Both the position numbers and the translations under genes were made by a program. From Sphagnum compactum (lineage: Eukaryota; Bryophyta; Sphagnopsida; Sphagnales), in assembly GCA_965153455.1 (NCBI GenBank), contig OZ234498.1:7750001-7814000 (forward strand): DNA of 64,000 bases, written 5' to 3'. Below the pieces are notes generated by a model that saw only the letters and a program-made list of their open reading frames with translations, was not told where the DNA came from and ran no database searches. This document shows, one piece after another, positions 40,842-54,213 of the stretch; position 1 is the stretch's first letter; each line of letters begins with the position of its first letter.

Positions 40842-43800
40842 TTTTTTCACTTTGGTAGTAAAAATAAAAAATTCCAAAATCCCTACAATAGTTGAAATGC
40901 AAAAACAAATGTCAAGTAAATTTGCATTACTTAGGCAAAATACAACATCAATCTTTAAGGCAAATGGTCAATAATAATGTCAAACAATTTCTAAAACTTT
41001 TGACATTGTGAATAATTGATTTTGAAAAAACTAACATATTTTGAAAATATTTTTTTAATTTCAACAATAATGGTAAAAATATGTTAATTGCACATTTTTG
41101 TTAAGTCCTTAAGAACTTTACTAAGGTGCCCATTCACATTCTGGCCAAGGCAACCAATTATTGGGGTGTGTCATGTGGCCCCACGAGGTGTGTTATTATT
41201 GTCGTGTGTTGATGCAATTATACTTATAACACATTGTTCAATAGATTTGAAGGGTTACAATTAAATGTTCAAAATGCATTGCATATTTCCTAATTAGCAA
41301 AACAAACCAAAATTGCAAAGAAAATAGATGTAATGAATTTTTTAATCCATAATTGCACAATTTACATGTTGGATGCCCTAAGATATGGGCCTATGTTTTA
41401 GTGCCAATTGTTGGGAATCAACTAGACTTGAGCAAATATTTGAATCACCATTAATTCTAACTTAAAATACTTCAAAATCAAAGAATGGGTGGTTTTGGCT
41501 CTTTGAAAAAAGTGCATCAAAGAAGCATTATTTTCTATTATTTATTTCAAAAACTTCAACAAACCAATAGGTTCCATGAAAGAATTGGTCGTCATAAAAA
41601 GTGGTTATTTGAATTTCATAGATTTTTTTTAAAAAATGGTTATGAATTACAAGAACCAAGTTCTAATGTATTTGGACCAAAGGTTCCAAACGTTGTTGGA
41701 ATCACCATTGGAATCTAATTGGGCAATTGACCTATTTTCCTAATTCAATTACAACCTAAACCAAAGGTCTAGCACCATTTTAAATAGGCTCAAGTTCTTT
41801 AGGCATCTAGAAACACACGCACACACATATATTTGACATTGCATCTAGGGAAGTTATTGCATTTTATTGGTTGTACATAATTAATATTGCATAATCTCTA
41901 TGTTGAAATGTGTGCACTAGTTGAACAAACTAATACTACACCCCAAAATTTTTAAAAATAATTATGTGTTATTGAGATGGAACCAAACCTAGTCTTAAAT
42001 TGGTTCAATTCTAAATTCTTTATGAAAATGATTAGAACCAAAGGTTTTAGAAATTCAAAAAACCTATTTCAATATCAGACCAAAGGTTCCATAAAAGCAA
42101 TAAAGAGTTAAAACAAGGATAAAGGTTCCTTTTGAAATAAAAAACTAAACAACACTAATGTGTTCTTGTTTGGATACCCGCTTGACATTGGGATAAGTTC
42201 TCCTTTTGTACTTGCATTTTGTGGAAGTTGTGATAGTAGAACTAGAAGTCTTAAAGATGAATTGTTCAATCTTCCACTAAACCAAATAGTTTTTTATTTA
42301 CCCAACCCAAGCAAAAGTTTGGTTGAATCAATCATCAATTCTCTTTTTGTTCCAAGCTACATGCAAATAATGGGTTCCTACAACACATTAAGGTTTGGGG
42401 TGGCTAGCTATGCCATTTTCTTGACCACAATATATGACATAATCTTCCAAACTGTGTTGATCATATGTGTAAAAGTGGCCAAAATGTGGCTATTGAATGT
42501 AAGCTTTTCTTTGTACATTGTAAAGCATTAACACAAAATTCTAGTGCATCTAGAGGGCACATTATCAAACAAAAAGTTTCCTTCACAAAAGTTGGGCATT
42601 TAAAAAAAAAACACATGCTTTGGCAAGCATTTCATTTTTTGAAACACAACTTCTATTTGCAATTTTTTCCCACATGATACAAAGTGAATACTTGCCACAT
42701 GTCACAAAAAAAAATTCAAAATAATTTAGTTTATGTTAATGATTTAAATTTGGTAACATTAGAGTGGGGCATTCCTTAAATAGCAACCTTTGGCTCCACC
42801 TTGGGGTAGGCATTTGTTTTGAAAACACCCCATTATGAACTCATTACCCAACACATTCAATTCACCACCCCAAACCTTGATGTCATGGAATGGCCTCAAC
42901 CTTGCCCATTTTGTGTAGGGCAACACCTTTGGAATGAGGTGCTACCTATCATAAAAACACCTTCATTAAAAGTTTTCATTTTATTTTTTCATGTGATGCC
43001 TAGCTAATATCCATTGGGTATCGTAAGAAAAAATGAAATAAAAGAGGTGAGGCATTTCAATTTTCCTTGTGTGGCAGAAAAATGTGCTAAATAAGATGCA
43101 TTGCAAATTCACTACAAAATTTTAGCTTATGCTTTCCATTGGGTGCATTGCCTTAATGCCAAGCTTAATCTACGAAATCTTCAACAAGAGGTAATAAAAG
43201 ATGATCATAATAAAGTTATTCATAAATTCCTCCGTGGTTCCATAGAGGCTTATCTCACCCCATGTCCCAATTTCATGTCCTATTTTTGGCTATCCATAAA
43301 GCCCCCCATATATGGGGATCAAATCACAAAACTAGGGACTAATGATCATAATAAGGGGTGAAATAAGGTTTGAAAAATTTTTTTTGGCATTTTTTTTTTT
43401 TGAGGGCACACTTGAGGGACTTTTTTGAAACTTTGTCTTAACATTTTTTTTGTGGAGGGCACCACTTGAGGAACTCTTTAAAGAACTTTGCACTTTCATT
43501 ACAAAGCTATTTGGGGTTTCTTTAACATGGAACTAGATGAGTAAACTCTTTTAGTCTTGAATTCTTTTTCATTTTCACTTGAGCAAGATCCTTTTTTTTT
43601 GTTTAAATGGAGCCTTGAACTTTCATTTTTTAAGGTTCCTCATATCCCTAAATATTCACTTATGAGAGCTCCTTTGATTTTCTAGTCCCTTTAAAAGAAA
43701 ATTGTTGGTTTCTTTTGCTTTTTTAAAAAAGTGTATTTCATTTGTTATCACTTTTTCATTATTAAGATTTTCATTTCGTTTTACCTTCTTTTCAAAATTT

Positions 43801-44050
43801 TATTTTAAGGTGTTTTTGGAGGTTTATATTAAAAAAAAAGAGTTTCTTTTAGGATTAGTTTTAAGGTTTTATTTTAAGGTTTCTTTTAATGCTTGTTTTA
43901 GGGTTTTTTATAGGGGTTTTTGGGGATTTTTGTAAAGGTTTTAAAAGATAATTTCTTCTTGTATTCCATGGTTTTTTTTTACAATGTTATTTATTCAAAC
44001 ATGTGTGATTTTGATAATACTTCATCAAGTAATGATATTTTAGAGGATGC
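36350..44050. other. AT-rich spacer, no gene recognised
   Basis: 36350-38040 is ordinary AT-rich sequence with unrecognised short frames. 38050-39970 is extremely AT-rich with recurrent TGTAATTA/TAATTACA words. 40100-40265 is rich in CCTAC/GTAGG words. (AT)n lies at 40792-40838. 41000-44050 contains unrecognised frames of up to 123 codons, the longest at 42160-42531, none with a motif I can name. Confidence 0.5.
40792..40838. repeat. (AT)n microsatellite
   Basis: An uninterrupted AT dinucleotide run of about 47 bp. Confidence 0.95.
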
Positions 44051-44880
44051 ACAATCAACATTAAATTATGTTTGTGGCTAAAATTGTGGGCACTAACACA
44101 GTGGCATTGTTCAATACAAATGAATTGGAGTTGGGTGTCCAGAATTGGTCAATTGAGATGTTCAACACAAACTCGAACAACTATTGGTTTGTTCAAGATT
44201 TTAACAAATGTCAATTTGTCAAAGTTTGATGAGCTAGGTGCACTAATGGTCACTGCCATTTAGACCCATGTGAAATCCATTAACAAGGTTCACATTGTGA
44301 CAAGTTAGTCAACTAAGTTGAATCCAAAACAATGATTATTTTAGTTCATCCCCTACATGAAACATGACAACATATTCATGTACAATCCAATGACAAGATA
44401 GTTCATTATTAAGGAATGGGCTACCTTGGCATCCACAACCTAAAGTTCCGAGGTTGTAGTAGACCCATTGATGGGATTTTCATCAAGATTTGCAAGTCCT
44501 AGAACAATGATGCCTACAAGTCATGGTTCAACAAATGTAAAAAGATATATTGCATGAACAACATGATGATCCTAAACCATTGTGGATTGTTCATGTTTAC
44601 TTGGATAAGGGGTATCTTGGCTCTTTCCATGATGTGAATATTTTGTGCAAATTGGACCTATACAAAAATAAGGGTCAATTGTTTTTAGATACAAAAAAAT
44701 ATTTTGAATATTTATTGGGGGGACCTAGGTTATATGGGTGAAAAAATGTTTGTGATACAACAACTTGGGAAGTGTGAGCTTGCCACTAAACATGACCTAG
44801 ATGCAATGTAGGCATACAACAAAAGGTGAAAGACAATTAGGTGGATGTTTGGACTGTCAGAGTTGTAATTTTTCTAGATT
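44050..44880 (+). pseudogene. PIF/Harbinger transposase relic
   Basis: Across shifting frames the plus strand reads NLSKFDELGALM, STKLNPKQ with FIPYMKHDN, IDGIFIKICKS, NNDAYKSWFNKCKKIYCMNN, HVYLDKGYLGSFHDVNIL, KKYFEYLLGGPRLYG and KHDLDAM with AYNKR. The order DG-[fi]-I, NGRK-like, the GYLGSFHDV catalytic region and LLGDPGY-like region is that of PIF/Harbinger DDE transposases. Stops and frameshifts are frequent and no terminal repeats were found. It is a dead fragment. Confidence 0.65.
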
Positions 44881-44889
44881 ATAGATGAA

Positions 44890-47800
44890 AAATAAATGTA
44901 AAATCATATCAAACATTAAAATTTTCAATTTTTTCATTATCCACGTTGCAATAGACTTTAGTGAATATCTTATTTTAAAATTATGGATGAGTTTTAAGAA
45001 AAGAATGGACTCATTGTGGACTTTTGAAATGATGACATTATGTTTGTCACACACTGAAAATGAAAAATGTGGATTCAAGAAAATTATGTCATAATAATAT
45101 CAAAGTTAAAATTCAAAACTAAGCCACCATAAAATGAATAATTTAATTGTAAGATGCATTGAAATTTTTCTAATATATATATATTTTTTCTTATTTAAAA
45201 ATTTAACTCATCATGATTTTCGTCATTTTTGCCAATTGATATTCCATTTCACACTGAAATCTTTAAATTTTTCTCTATATTTCTTGACCAATCACATGTT
45301 TAGGGATAATATAGGATTTATAGTTTGATAATTATTTTAAATGCAGGAATTGTAGCTAGTGTAAAATGTGGACTCTTCAAAATGTCAAATGTGATCCACC
45401 TAACCATGATTTTACCCCAAAATGCAAGTTATAAATTAGGGTGGAATGGGGAATTGGGGGGTTGAAGCATAAATGAATAAAACTAATGAAACATTTTGAT
45501 TCCGTGAAAGGAAAAACATATAGTAACTTGTTCCAAGCTACAACTATTCAAACTAATTTCTTATATAAACACCATCTAGATTTCACATATAAAATCATTG
45601 GTGATCAAATAACCAACCTACCTAATTATGGTTGGGATGGGGACTTCTAAATATAGGTTTAACACATCTTTAACCTTTGCCCTAAGTTGTGCATTGTTCA
45701 AAAGTCCTAAATTTATAGTTGATTTGAAATTATTTAACTCACCACTCTTTTCTTTTCTAATTAACTTCCATCTTTGCCTTGATCAAAGCTCTTTGATATT
45801 CACTGCTAACCACCATTTTCATGCACCATGGTGGCAAAGTTGTTGGACCATGAAGTTGTAGCATTTAAAACTTTGTTTGCACCTTATCATTCGAAGGATA
45901 AACAAAACATCTATCCAAATTGAATGATGGAATGGGTGTGAACAAGATAAAATGAACTAATGGCATTACTTTGGATAAGGACTACATGTCTTTTTCCTCA
46001 AAATAACTTTTTCATATGAATGAATTTTTGAATGAAATCTATTGCAATTGTTATAAAAATGCTGCTTGTAGTTGTCCTAATACATGACATGTTTTTTTGT
46101 TTACCATTTTTGAATAAATATGAAATTTTTGAAATGTGCAGATTCCTTCTAAATTATGTGTCATGTTTTTAAAAATGATAACAATTTCAAATAATAACCA
46201 CAAAATCATTTTATACCATTTTAAGTTTTTAATATAATAAATTACAAAATTTCTTAACACATCATGTACATTATACCCCATTTATATGTGTTCAATAACT
46301 CTTGAATTAATAGAATTGTGGATCACTTTTGAAAACTTCTTTGAATTTTTGAGGTTTAAAATTTCACATTTTTTAGGGTATAAGTGATTTTTGAATGTGA
46401 CTAATAGGTTTTTATTGTTTAAACTTTTTCCCCATTAAAATGTTTTTGTTATATGAGTCTTTTTGATAGTCCTTTGTAAAATTGATTCCTTTTGATGCAA
46501 TAGGTGTTCATTTTCAAATGTTTTAAATCAAAATTTAATGTAAAATTTTATCAAATGGATTTTTGGTTTGAATTCCTTGACATTCATATGAATGAACAAG
46601 CAACAACTTGTCATGGTTGCCACAGTTTTAAATGACAAAACATAAATATTTTTCTTATTTTGATTAGTTTTGTCTATGGTTTGATGCATTTTTTGGCTTG
46701 TTGGATTGTGACTGCACCTAATGGATGTTGGATCATTGATAAATTCCCAAATTGTGGGAAGAATAAGGGGCCTAGGTAGGTAGTATAGGTGGGGTAGATA
46801 TCTTACTAATCACATTTTGCCACCTTTTGACAATAGTTTCCAAGGTAGCATGTTCATTCAGGTGAAGGCATGATGCAGTGGACCAAAAACAACACATGCA
46901 AAGTCCACATAAGAATACATAATTTTTAAAATCCCTTTGTTAGCCTTCTCACAATTCCAACCTTCGAGTTATACTCATTCTTCAAAGTTCATAATTATTT
47001 TTAACATGGTTCAATCACCTTGATCTATACCTTACTTTCTTCCTACATAAGTCTATTGGAATGGTTATGTCAATGTGGACTGTTTCTTACATTTCATTTA
47101 TTTATTTATTTTTCCAATCATAGTTATGTTTGAAGAGGAAATTTATTAAATGTTCATCATGCCTCAAGGGCTATATCGAATGTTATTATTGGTTTCACAC
47201 CATTTTTCACAATACAAACATATTGTTCCTAATTTTTTTTTTCCAACTTTTCATTTTGATGTCCATTATGAGCTTTAAAAGATATTTAAATTCAAAGCGC
47301 ACATGAAAATGAAGAAAAATAAAATATCTCAAGAATTTCAATTTCTACATCCCATATATAATATGTTTGATCAACTCATATGATTGAAATTTAGAAATTT
47401 ACTTTTTCATTGAAATCAAAGTCCACATAATTTGTTACAAGACACATTTGTTGTTTTAAAAATCCAAAAATATTATGCAACCAATTCTAATTGCAAATTT
47501 TTTTTCATTTCATTACATATATAAATTACCATACATATTTGAGTCAACACCATAAAATATTCAATGTAATCATTATGTAGCTTTCTATTGGATTTCATTG
47601 CTTGAAAGAATAGTGTTTGTGATGTTTGTTTCAATTCAATGCACCATGCTTTTGCCCATTTGTTACTTTTATTTATGCTCAAACCTCTTCACTCTACAAC
47701 AAAACTTTTTCATTCCCTTCTTCATTGGATGTTCTAACATTCAACTTTTTCATAATGTCATGGAATTAGTCTTTCAAATTGTTTTGATCTTAAAAATGAT

Positions 47801-50800
47801 TATTGAGATAAATCACCCTATAGTCTGCATATACCACCTTCCACACAAGGCTAGCTATAAGTTGCATCACATACTTCAATTTTCCTATTAGATATATTGA
47901 AAAGTGTTGATAGCAATTTGTGGTTATGTTGTTCAAATGGAATGATTTTACAAAAATTAACCATTGTTTGTTTTTTTTTACCATCTTTGCTAGTGGTTAT
48001 GAAAATGACAATTCATCCTCTCCATCCAAATCATTAAAAAAAATTGAAAATTTTACAAAAATGTTTATTACACTTCTACCGTATTCATAAAGATTCACTA
48101 AAGTATGCCATGATGAGAAAATTCAAAAAAATGCCAATTGGGTGAAATCATGAAAAAGAGCTAGTCACACCAAGTTTTTCCAATGTCTGCATTTTCCACA
48201 TGGTAGTTTTCTATTTGTTTATAATGCATTTTTCACACAATTTTTCAAATTGAATATCAAATTTGAAGCCAAATATGATGTATAACATGATAAAAATTTA
48301 ATAGTTTTTGCATCAAGCCTTACATTATAGTCAAATCTATATCTTTACTTTGAACCATGATTACAAATTCAAAACGATAATAGTGTTTTTAAGGATGTTC
48401 GAATATCAAAATCTAAAAGGGTATATGTATTTTCGTTTTTTAAATGTTTTGAACACATGGATCCTTTCTTGTGGAATATATTAATGTTCACAAAGAAATT
48501 GAAATGATTTAGTGAATATCTAATAAGGAAAAAAGACTTTGAAACAAAAAAAACCACATGTCCACCTACTTTTCTTGAGTGTTTTAAACATATAAAAACA
48601 CTTTTGAAACATGGTGAATTTTCATAATTTTTTTGTAGTTGCAACTTTGAAAGTATAAGAACTTATTTCAAAATTAAACAATTTTTTTGATATATAGTGT
48701 TCCATAGTGATTTTTCAAAAATTCACAAAAAAAATTTCAAGGATTGTCCACACACTTTGTGGCTCCTTTTTTCATGCTTTCACCCAATTGGGCTCTATTT
48801 GTGACATACATATGTCACAAATGTCACATAGGAATATATTTTAAACTAAAAATGAAAAGGTGCCAAAAGGTTTGTTTCATTTTTAACATACACAAATGAC
48901 CTCATTGGGTTTTATTTCACTTCTAACATATAAAGAATCCCTGATTAGGGTTTGTTTCATTTCCAACATACAAGCAAATGTGCAAAGAAAATCTATTTCA
49001 CTTCCAACACAAAATTGAGATCTATAATACTATAGGTTGAATATGAAATGAACTCCCAATGTTACTTGACAAGTGCAATTGACATATCACACCCATCCAA
49101 GGGTTTTTAACTTTATGCTAGACGTATCATATGATTCATTAGTGTTTGAATCAATGTAAATTTCAAGAGATCAAAATTTGCTTGCAAACACACATTCAAA
49201 AGTTAGACTTCAAACTCAAGGCGCTTATGAAGAGGCTACCTAGAGATGCCATTTTGCAATTAATTCAAGATACACTACATGTTTGTTTGAACAATTTCAA
49301 GTGCATTTCACACCATGCTCTTGTTTATAATCCTATACCATGTCTTGCTCATTGTACAAGGATGCCAAAGCATAGAAGGGCCTTGAGGCAAGCATAGGAA
49401 AATACATTTTACAACACTACACTTAAGGCATTTGTGAAACCATGCAACAAATTGCCAATGGCTTCATTTTGTGCCTTTTTGGCTCTACCAAGGTGAAGTT
49501 GTTGGGCAAGGGGTTTTGGCCAAAATTGAAGCATAGAAGGTGGATTTCTGAATGAGTGCATTAACCAAGTGCCAACCTTTTTGAACAATCTCACAAATTT
49601 TGCAGTAGAGAACAATGACAAACCACACCAACAAGAGAAAAGTTTGCCAAAGGTTGAATTGGGGACTACAATAACCATTTAAAAAATTCCTTGCCTTCTT
49701 AAAAGGTTTTTAGTAAAACCATAATGCAAAATTGGAGAAGGAGATTGGAGAGTTGTAACTAAACTAATCCTCACCTTCAAGATTCAAAGGAACTCTTGGT
49801 ACTCCTCTTTGTGTATTTTACTTGGTTTGATGAAGTGCCTAGCTTCTCCAAATTAGCACCTTCACCATAGCTCCTACTATTGCAAACAAGTTGCTACAAA
49901 TTTTGCTCCTTCTTCACAACACTTTTTTATCAAGGTGAAGTTTTACAAAACTCACACACATTTTCTCAAAGCCTCAAATGTCAAAGTCATATTCTCCTTT
50001 CGTGTTCACAAAATCATCACATACTTCAAGCTCATGAAAAACTTGTTTCACAAAAACTGTCACATTCATGTGTGAGCATCAAACACTAGCCTTGGTCTTC
50101 ATGAAATATAAGTCAAATTTATAAAAATGAATTAGTTTTTAATTTTGTCAACGTGGAAGTTAACCCTAAGTTACAATATTATACTCAACCACTTCTTGGG
50201 TGTCACAAAAATTATTTAAGTATCCAAACATGACTAGAAATGTAGGAACTTTATGTGTGTCAAGTGAATAGTTTTTTTTTGGAACAAAATTTGTCATTTT
50301 TTGGTTTTAAAATGTAAATTCAATTAAATTTTCTAATTATTTGGTAAAAATTCCAAATTTTTATATCGCAAAATTGGGGGGGGGGGGGGGGGACTTGATT
50401 CAAGGATTTTTGAATTAATTTGTTTATTTTTCATTCTTCATTTGCATAGGAGGCTCATTTTCACTTTTCACAAAATTTATCTCCTTCCACAACATTTGTG
50501 TTGCAGTGTCCCCCCCCCCCCCACCCCCCCTATTTTGATTTCACAAAAATAATTGTTTTTTTGTTGGAAAACCACATTTTACCTTCAATCTCCATGTTAT
50601 TCCAAGTTTTATGTCCAAAACTATCTCACAAATTGAGAAAACTCACCACCAAAAATAATCACAACTTCACCTATAATTTAAAGAGTGCCATAATTGGATT
50701 ACAAAACATGCAATATGTTGTTATGAAATTGCACAAATAAATCAAACCCATATGTGGGAAAAATTCATGTATGAAGAGTTTGACACAAACCCAATATTGT

Positions 50801-50997
50801 TTGAAATCAACTAAAAAGAATTTATTAACCCACCCAAAGATTGAATTCATGTAAAAACATTTTAAAAAATAAAAATAAAATAAAAAATGATTCCTTGACC
50901 TCCTAGCAACTGATTCAAATTTGTAGATATTCTTACAAAATTCGGCAACAATGATAGAGTTTCCAATAACCATTTTTTCAATAGTCACAACAAGGAA

Positions 50998-51028
<31 letters not shown>

Positions 51029-51120
51029 TATTATTGTTATTATTATTAAAATTTAGCCATCCTCTTAACAAATATGTATATATGTAGATATATAACCATC
51101 GTTCCGAAAAACAAGATACC
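44890..51120. other. AT-rich spacer, no gene recognised
   Basis: Mostly low-complexity AT-rich DNA. A ~47-bp degenerate tandem array lies at about 48862-49012. A G17 run (50376-50392) and a C13-A-C7 run (50510-50530) stand 118 bp apart. (AAT)n followed by (ATT)n lies at about 50998-51048. Frames of 60-105 codons show no recognisable motif. Confidence 0.5.
48862..49012. repeat. Degenerate ~47-bp tandem repeat
   Basis: GGTTTGTTTCATTTTTAACA, GGTTTTATTTCACTTCTAAC, GGTTTGTTTCATTTCCAACA and ATCTATTTCACTTCCAACAC follow one another at roughly 45-50 bp spacing. Confidence 0.65.
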
Positions 51121-51142
51121 CAAAAGTTTGAAGTAGTCGAAA

Positions 51143-51216
51143 TGTTTTCGCCCGGGCTCGAACCGGGGACCTTCAGAGTGTTAGACTGACGTGATGACCA
51201 ACTACACCACGAAAAC
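51143..51216 (-). tRNA. trnV-AAC: tRNA-Val (anticodon AAC)
   Basis: The minus strand folds as a 74-nt tRNA: acceptor GTTTTCG pairs fully with CGAAAAC, the D arm is GTGTAGTTGGTCATCAC, the anticodon loop CTAACAC gives AAC (Val), and the T arm CCCGG-TTCGAGC-CCGGG is perfect with the B-box GGTTCGAGCCC. The A box TGGTGTAGTTGG is present, the discriminator base is A, no CCA is encoded, and a TTTT Pol III terminator follows at 51122-51125. The last base pair of the anticodon stem is a T-T mismatch, otherwise the gene looks functional. It closely resembles nuclear plant tRNA-Val(AAC). Confidence 0.95.
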
Positions 51217-51219
51217 TGC

Positions 51220-52195
51220 TACGGTCGAAGTAAACATTTGATTAACTTTATTTCGTAAAATTTTAGTAGTTGTCTACACAGCATCCTACAGTCTACCTGT
51301 GGAATTTCAAGTTTTTACTCATTGGATTGTTTTCTGCACTCTTTGTGGGTAAATTAAAAACCCAAATGAGATTTAACTCATATTTGCAGCCAGGATCATA
51401 TTGTTGGGTAATGTAGTATGTACGCGTCTCCAGTGGGTACCCAGTTTTAAACCAGGATTTAAAGATTAAAAAAAAGAACTGGATTCATTATAAAGTATAG
51501 TAGCTTAATGGATTTTTATAGGCCCCTAGGGAATAATAATAATAATAGGTCTCTTTTTATATGAGGATTGTTTGAAAGATGATGTATTTTGGCTTGTGTT
51601 GAAACTTGAGATTAATTATAGAGTTATGATATCTTGAAAGATTTTGGTTTCTTTTAGAGGATTTTTTTTTATGAAGATTATGTTTTTGTATGTTGAAATA
51701 TTTGAGTTTCCATAATTCTTCTTTTTGCCTTAAGATACTTTTTAATGTAAATGGGCAAGACCATAGTGTGACACACCCCTTGTTTTGATGGGTATATGTG
51801 AATCGTATAGTGCCAATTAATGGTGGCCAAGAAATGAAATAGGAAACATCCAAAATCATTTAACAAAAAATGAGGGAATAATATATTATGTTATTCAAAA
51901 CTAAAAAAAAATTTACTACGAATTCTGAATAATTTGACAAAATAAAAATCTTTTGATTTTCATGAGAATGCTACGGTTACCATTGAAAGTGGGCACTTTT
52001 GGTAATTTGTTTATACCATGATCTTAAATAAGGAAGATCACCTTATTGTGTTGATACTTTCCCTCAAGGTGTTGATGAAGGAGATTTGTATGACACTAGT
52101 AAGTGGTGAGCTAATGAAACAGAGGTCGAAGTTATGAATTGGAACTTACAACTTAAAGAGAGGTTAAATTTTTTTTATGTGACATCGTGGTATTG
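51220..52195. other. AT-rich spacer, no gene seen
   Basis: Frames of up to 100 codons on the minus strand are low-complexity and unrecognised. (AAT)n lies near 51534-51547. Confidence 0.5.
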
Positions 52196-52199
52196 CCCC

Positions 52200-52440
52200 G
52201 ACGTTATTTGAGCAACAAGTCGTAAATGTCATGTGGGTTTCCATGCACGGGCAAGTGATGCTCGAAACCTACCTCTTCTAAAACATGTCAAGTTTCGATT
52301 GTCATGTTTCATGCGAGGGGACCCCATGCATGCCCCCTCCCCAATCGCCATCCTACCCTATCTAGCCCCCCTATGTCCCATGGCATCTCGCTTTAGCGCT
52401 GTCCCTATTTATCATAGTCACGACCCCCAATGACTGCGGC
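52200..52440 (+). repeat. Left arm of a large inverted repeat (pairs with 58905-59220)
   Basis: GACGTTATTTGAGCAACAAG at 52200 matches, inverted, the sequence ending at 59220. Along the arm both copies share TCGTAAATG/TTGTAAATG, GTGGGTTTC, AAACATGT, GTTTCGA, GTCATGTTTC, CCTACCCTATCTAGCCCC and CATC..TCTCACTTTAG-like words, with indels between. Confidence 0.8.
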
Positions 52441-54213
52441 AATGATTAGGATCTGGCTATAGTAACTTTAGGGTTTCTACAACGCATGTCAAAATTTAAA
52501 TCTTTCCGTGAAACCATTGAATTTCATTTCGTGAAGGTGGGCCTCTTCTTCATGTTAGTAATGTTTCCTTTTACTGTTATCATTTGTCATGCTCTCTTCG
52601 ATTGCTTGTGGAACACCTCAAACATCTACATAGGGTGTTCGGTTTTTTAGGGCATTTTGGTAGTATTTGCGATCCTTTTTTTGAGCTTTGTGAGGTGTTT
52701 GGACATGAATGTTGTGTGGTTTGCAATTTCTACAAAGAGAAAGAAGAATGCATAATGGGATTTTTTAGATTTGTAAATGTTCCTTCATTTCCTCCAAATG
52801 TTTCTTGGTATTTTTATTAGCATTTGTTAACATGTGCACAACAAAGCAATGATCTCTCTGTGTCCCCCTTACTCTGCATGCGTCTCCCTCCATCCCTATT
52901 GTTCTACATGGGTGTTTATGGGTTCATCTGATTGTTTTACTTGATATCTCCCCCTCTACCTTCTCCAATAGTTTATGGTTTTTTAACTTCCATAACTTTA
53001 GAAAATCCCAATTCAAAAGTTTTACAACTTTTCATTGTTGTTTCTCTACAAGAGATTGCTGCATCGTTCATCACATACATTTCCTGAATTTTTTCATCTC
53101 CCCATCTATATATGTATATGTTGGGCTTTTCATGTTTTAAAAACAATGTGAATTGTATCAAAGGCTCAAGGTTCAAGTATTAAGAATGGCAAACATCAGA
53201 ATGCCTTTGCTATAGCACTTGGATGTTTGTTAGTGATGATCCGGGCTCACCTATTCATTACTTTTGAACATCTATTCTATTGGAAAACTTGGCAAAGATG
53301 GTTGCAAGTTCACAAAATCTTTTATTTTTGCATTATAATTTCTAAAGTTTCATGCTTCAAGTATCATAGAGGTCACCCCAAGGGAAGGTGGATGTATGAG
53401 GGCTATGTTTAGGGGATACTTGTAAGTTTCATTCATACATCAACATGTTACAAATGGGACATTTTGTCAATTATGGTTCATGTTTCAAGCTTTGTGTGTT
53501 CATGTCAACAATGCATGGTTATGTTGCCTTCAACATGTTACGGATGTCAAATGAAGTTATGCATTCGTCATGTTCATGAATAACATGCCTAGTTTCGAAG
53601 TCTCCATCTTCAAGTATCTAGTAAATTATGACATAACAATACCCCCCCTTGGGCACATTCATATAATTATGTAATGTTCAAAATATGGTTCAAATTTCAA
53701 GTTTTGTGTGTTTATGTTGCATGTTTTGCATGTTTCTGTTGAGTTCAACATGTTATGCATGTCATGTCCACTATATGCATCTATCATGTTCTTGAATAAT
53801 GTACCTTGTTTCGAAGGCCTAATTTCAAATATCAAGTATAATGACATTATAGTGTTACCCCTAGAGCACTTGGATGTTTTTAGGTAATGTTTGGGGCTTG
53901 CCTAAATGTTGCTTTCAAACATCCAAGTGCTTAAAGTGGGACATTTTGGAACAAATGACCATCAGGTTTCAAACATCCCTCCTATGTTCCATATTTCGAA
54001 TGGGTTATGCATGGTACGAAATATAATTCAACTTCTACATCCATGTTCTAGAAACAATGTACATTGATTCAAACACTCCAGCTTCAAGTATTGAATTTGA
54101 TAACATCACAATGCTCCCCCAAGGCACCTTGTTCTTCCTAGGTATGATTCCGCCTTTATATTTCCATTTCATCCAAGTGTTTTTGGATCTTGGATGTTTC
54201 CACATGTACCATA

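Noticed and set aside
42160-42531. 123-codon plus-strand frame in AT-rich spacer
   Set aside because: No motif, start context or splice partner recognised; similar in length to other chance frames nearby.
49146-49397. 83-codon plus-strand frame in AT-rich spacer
   Set aside because: No family recognised and no supporting context.
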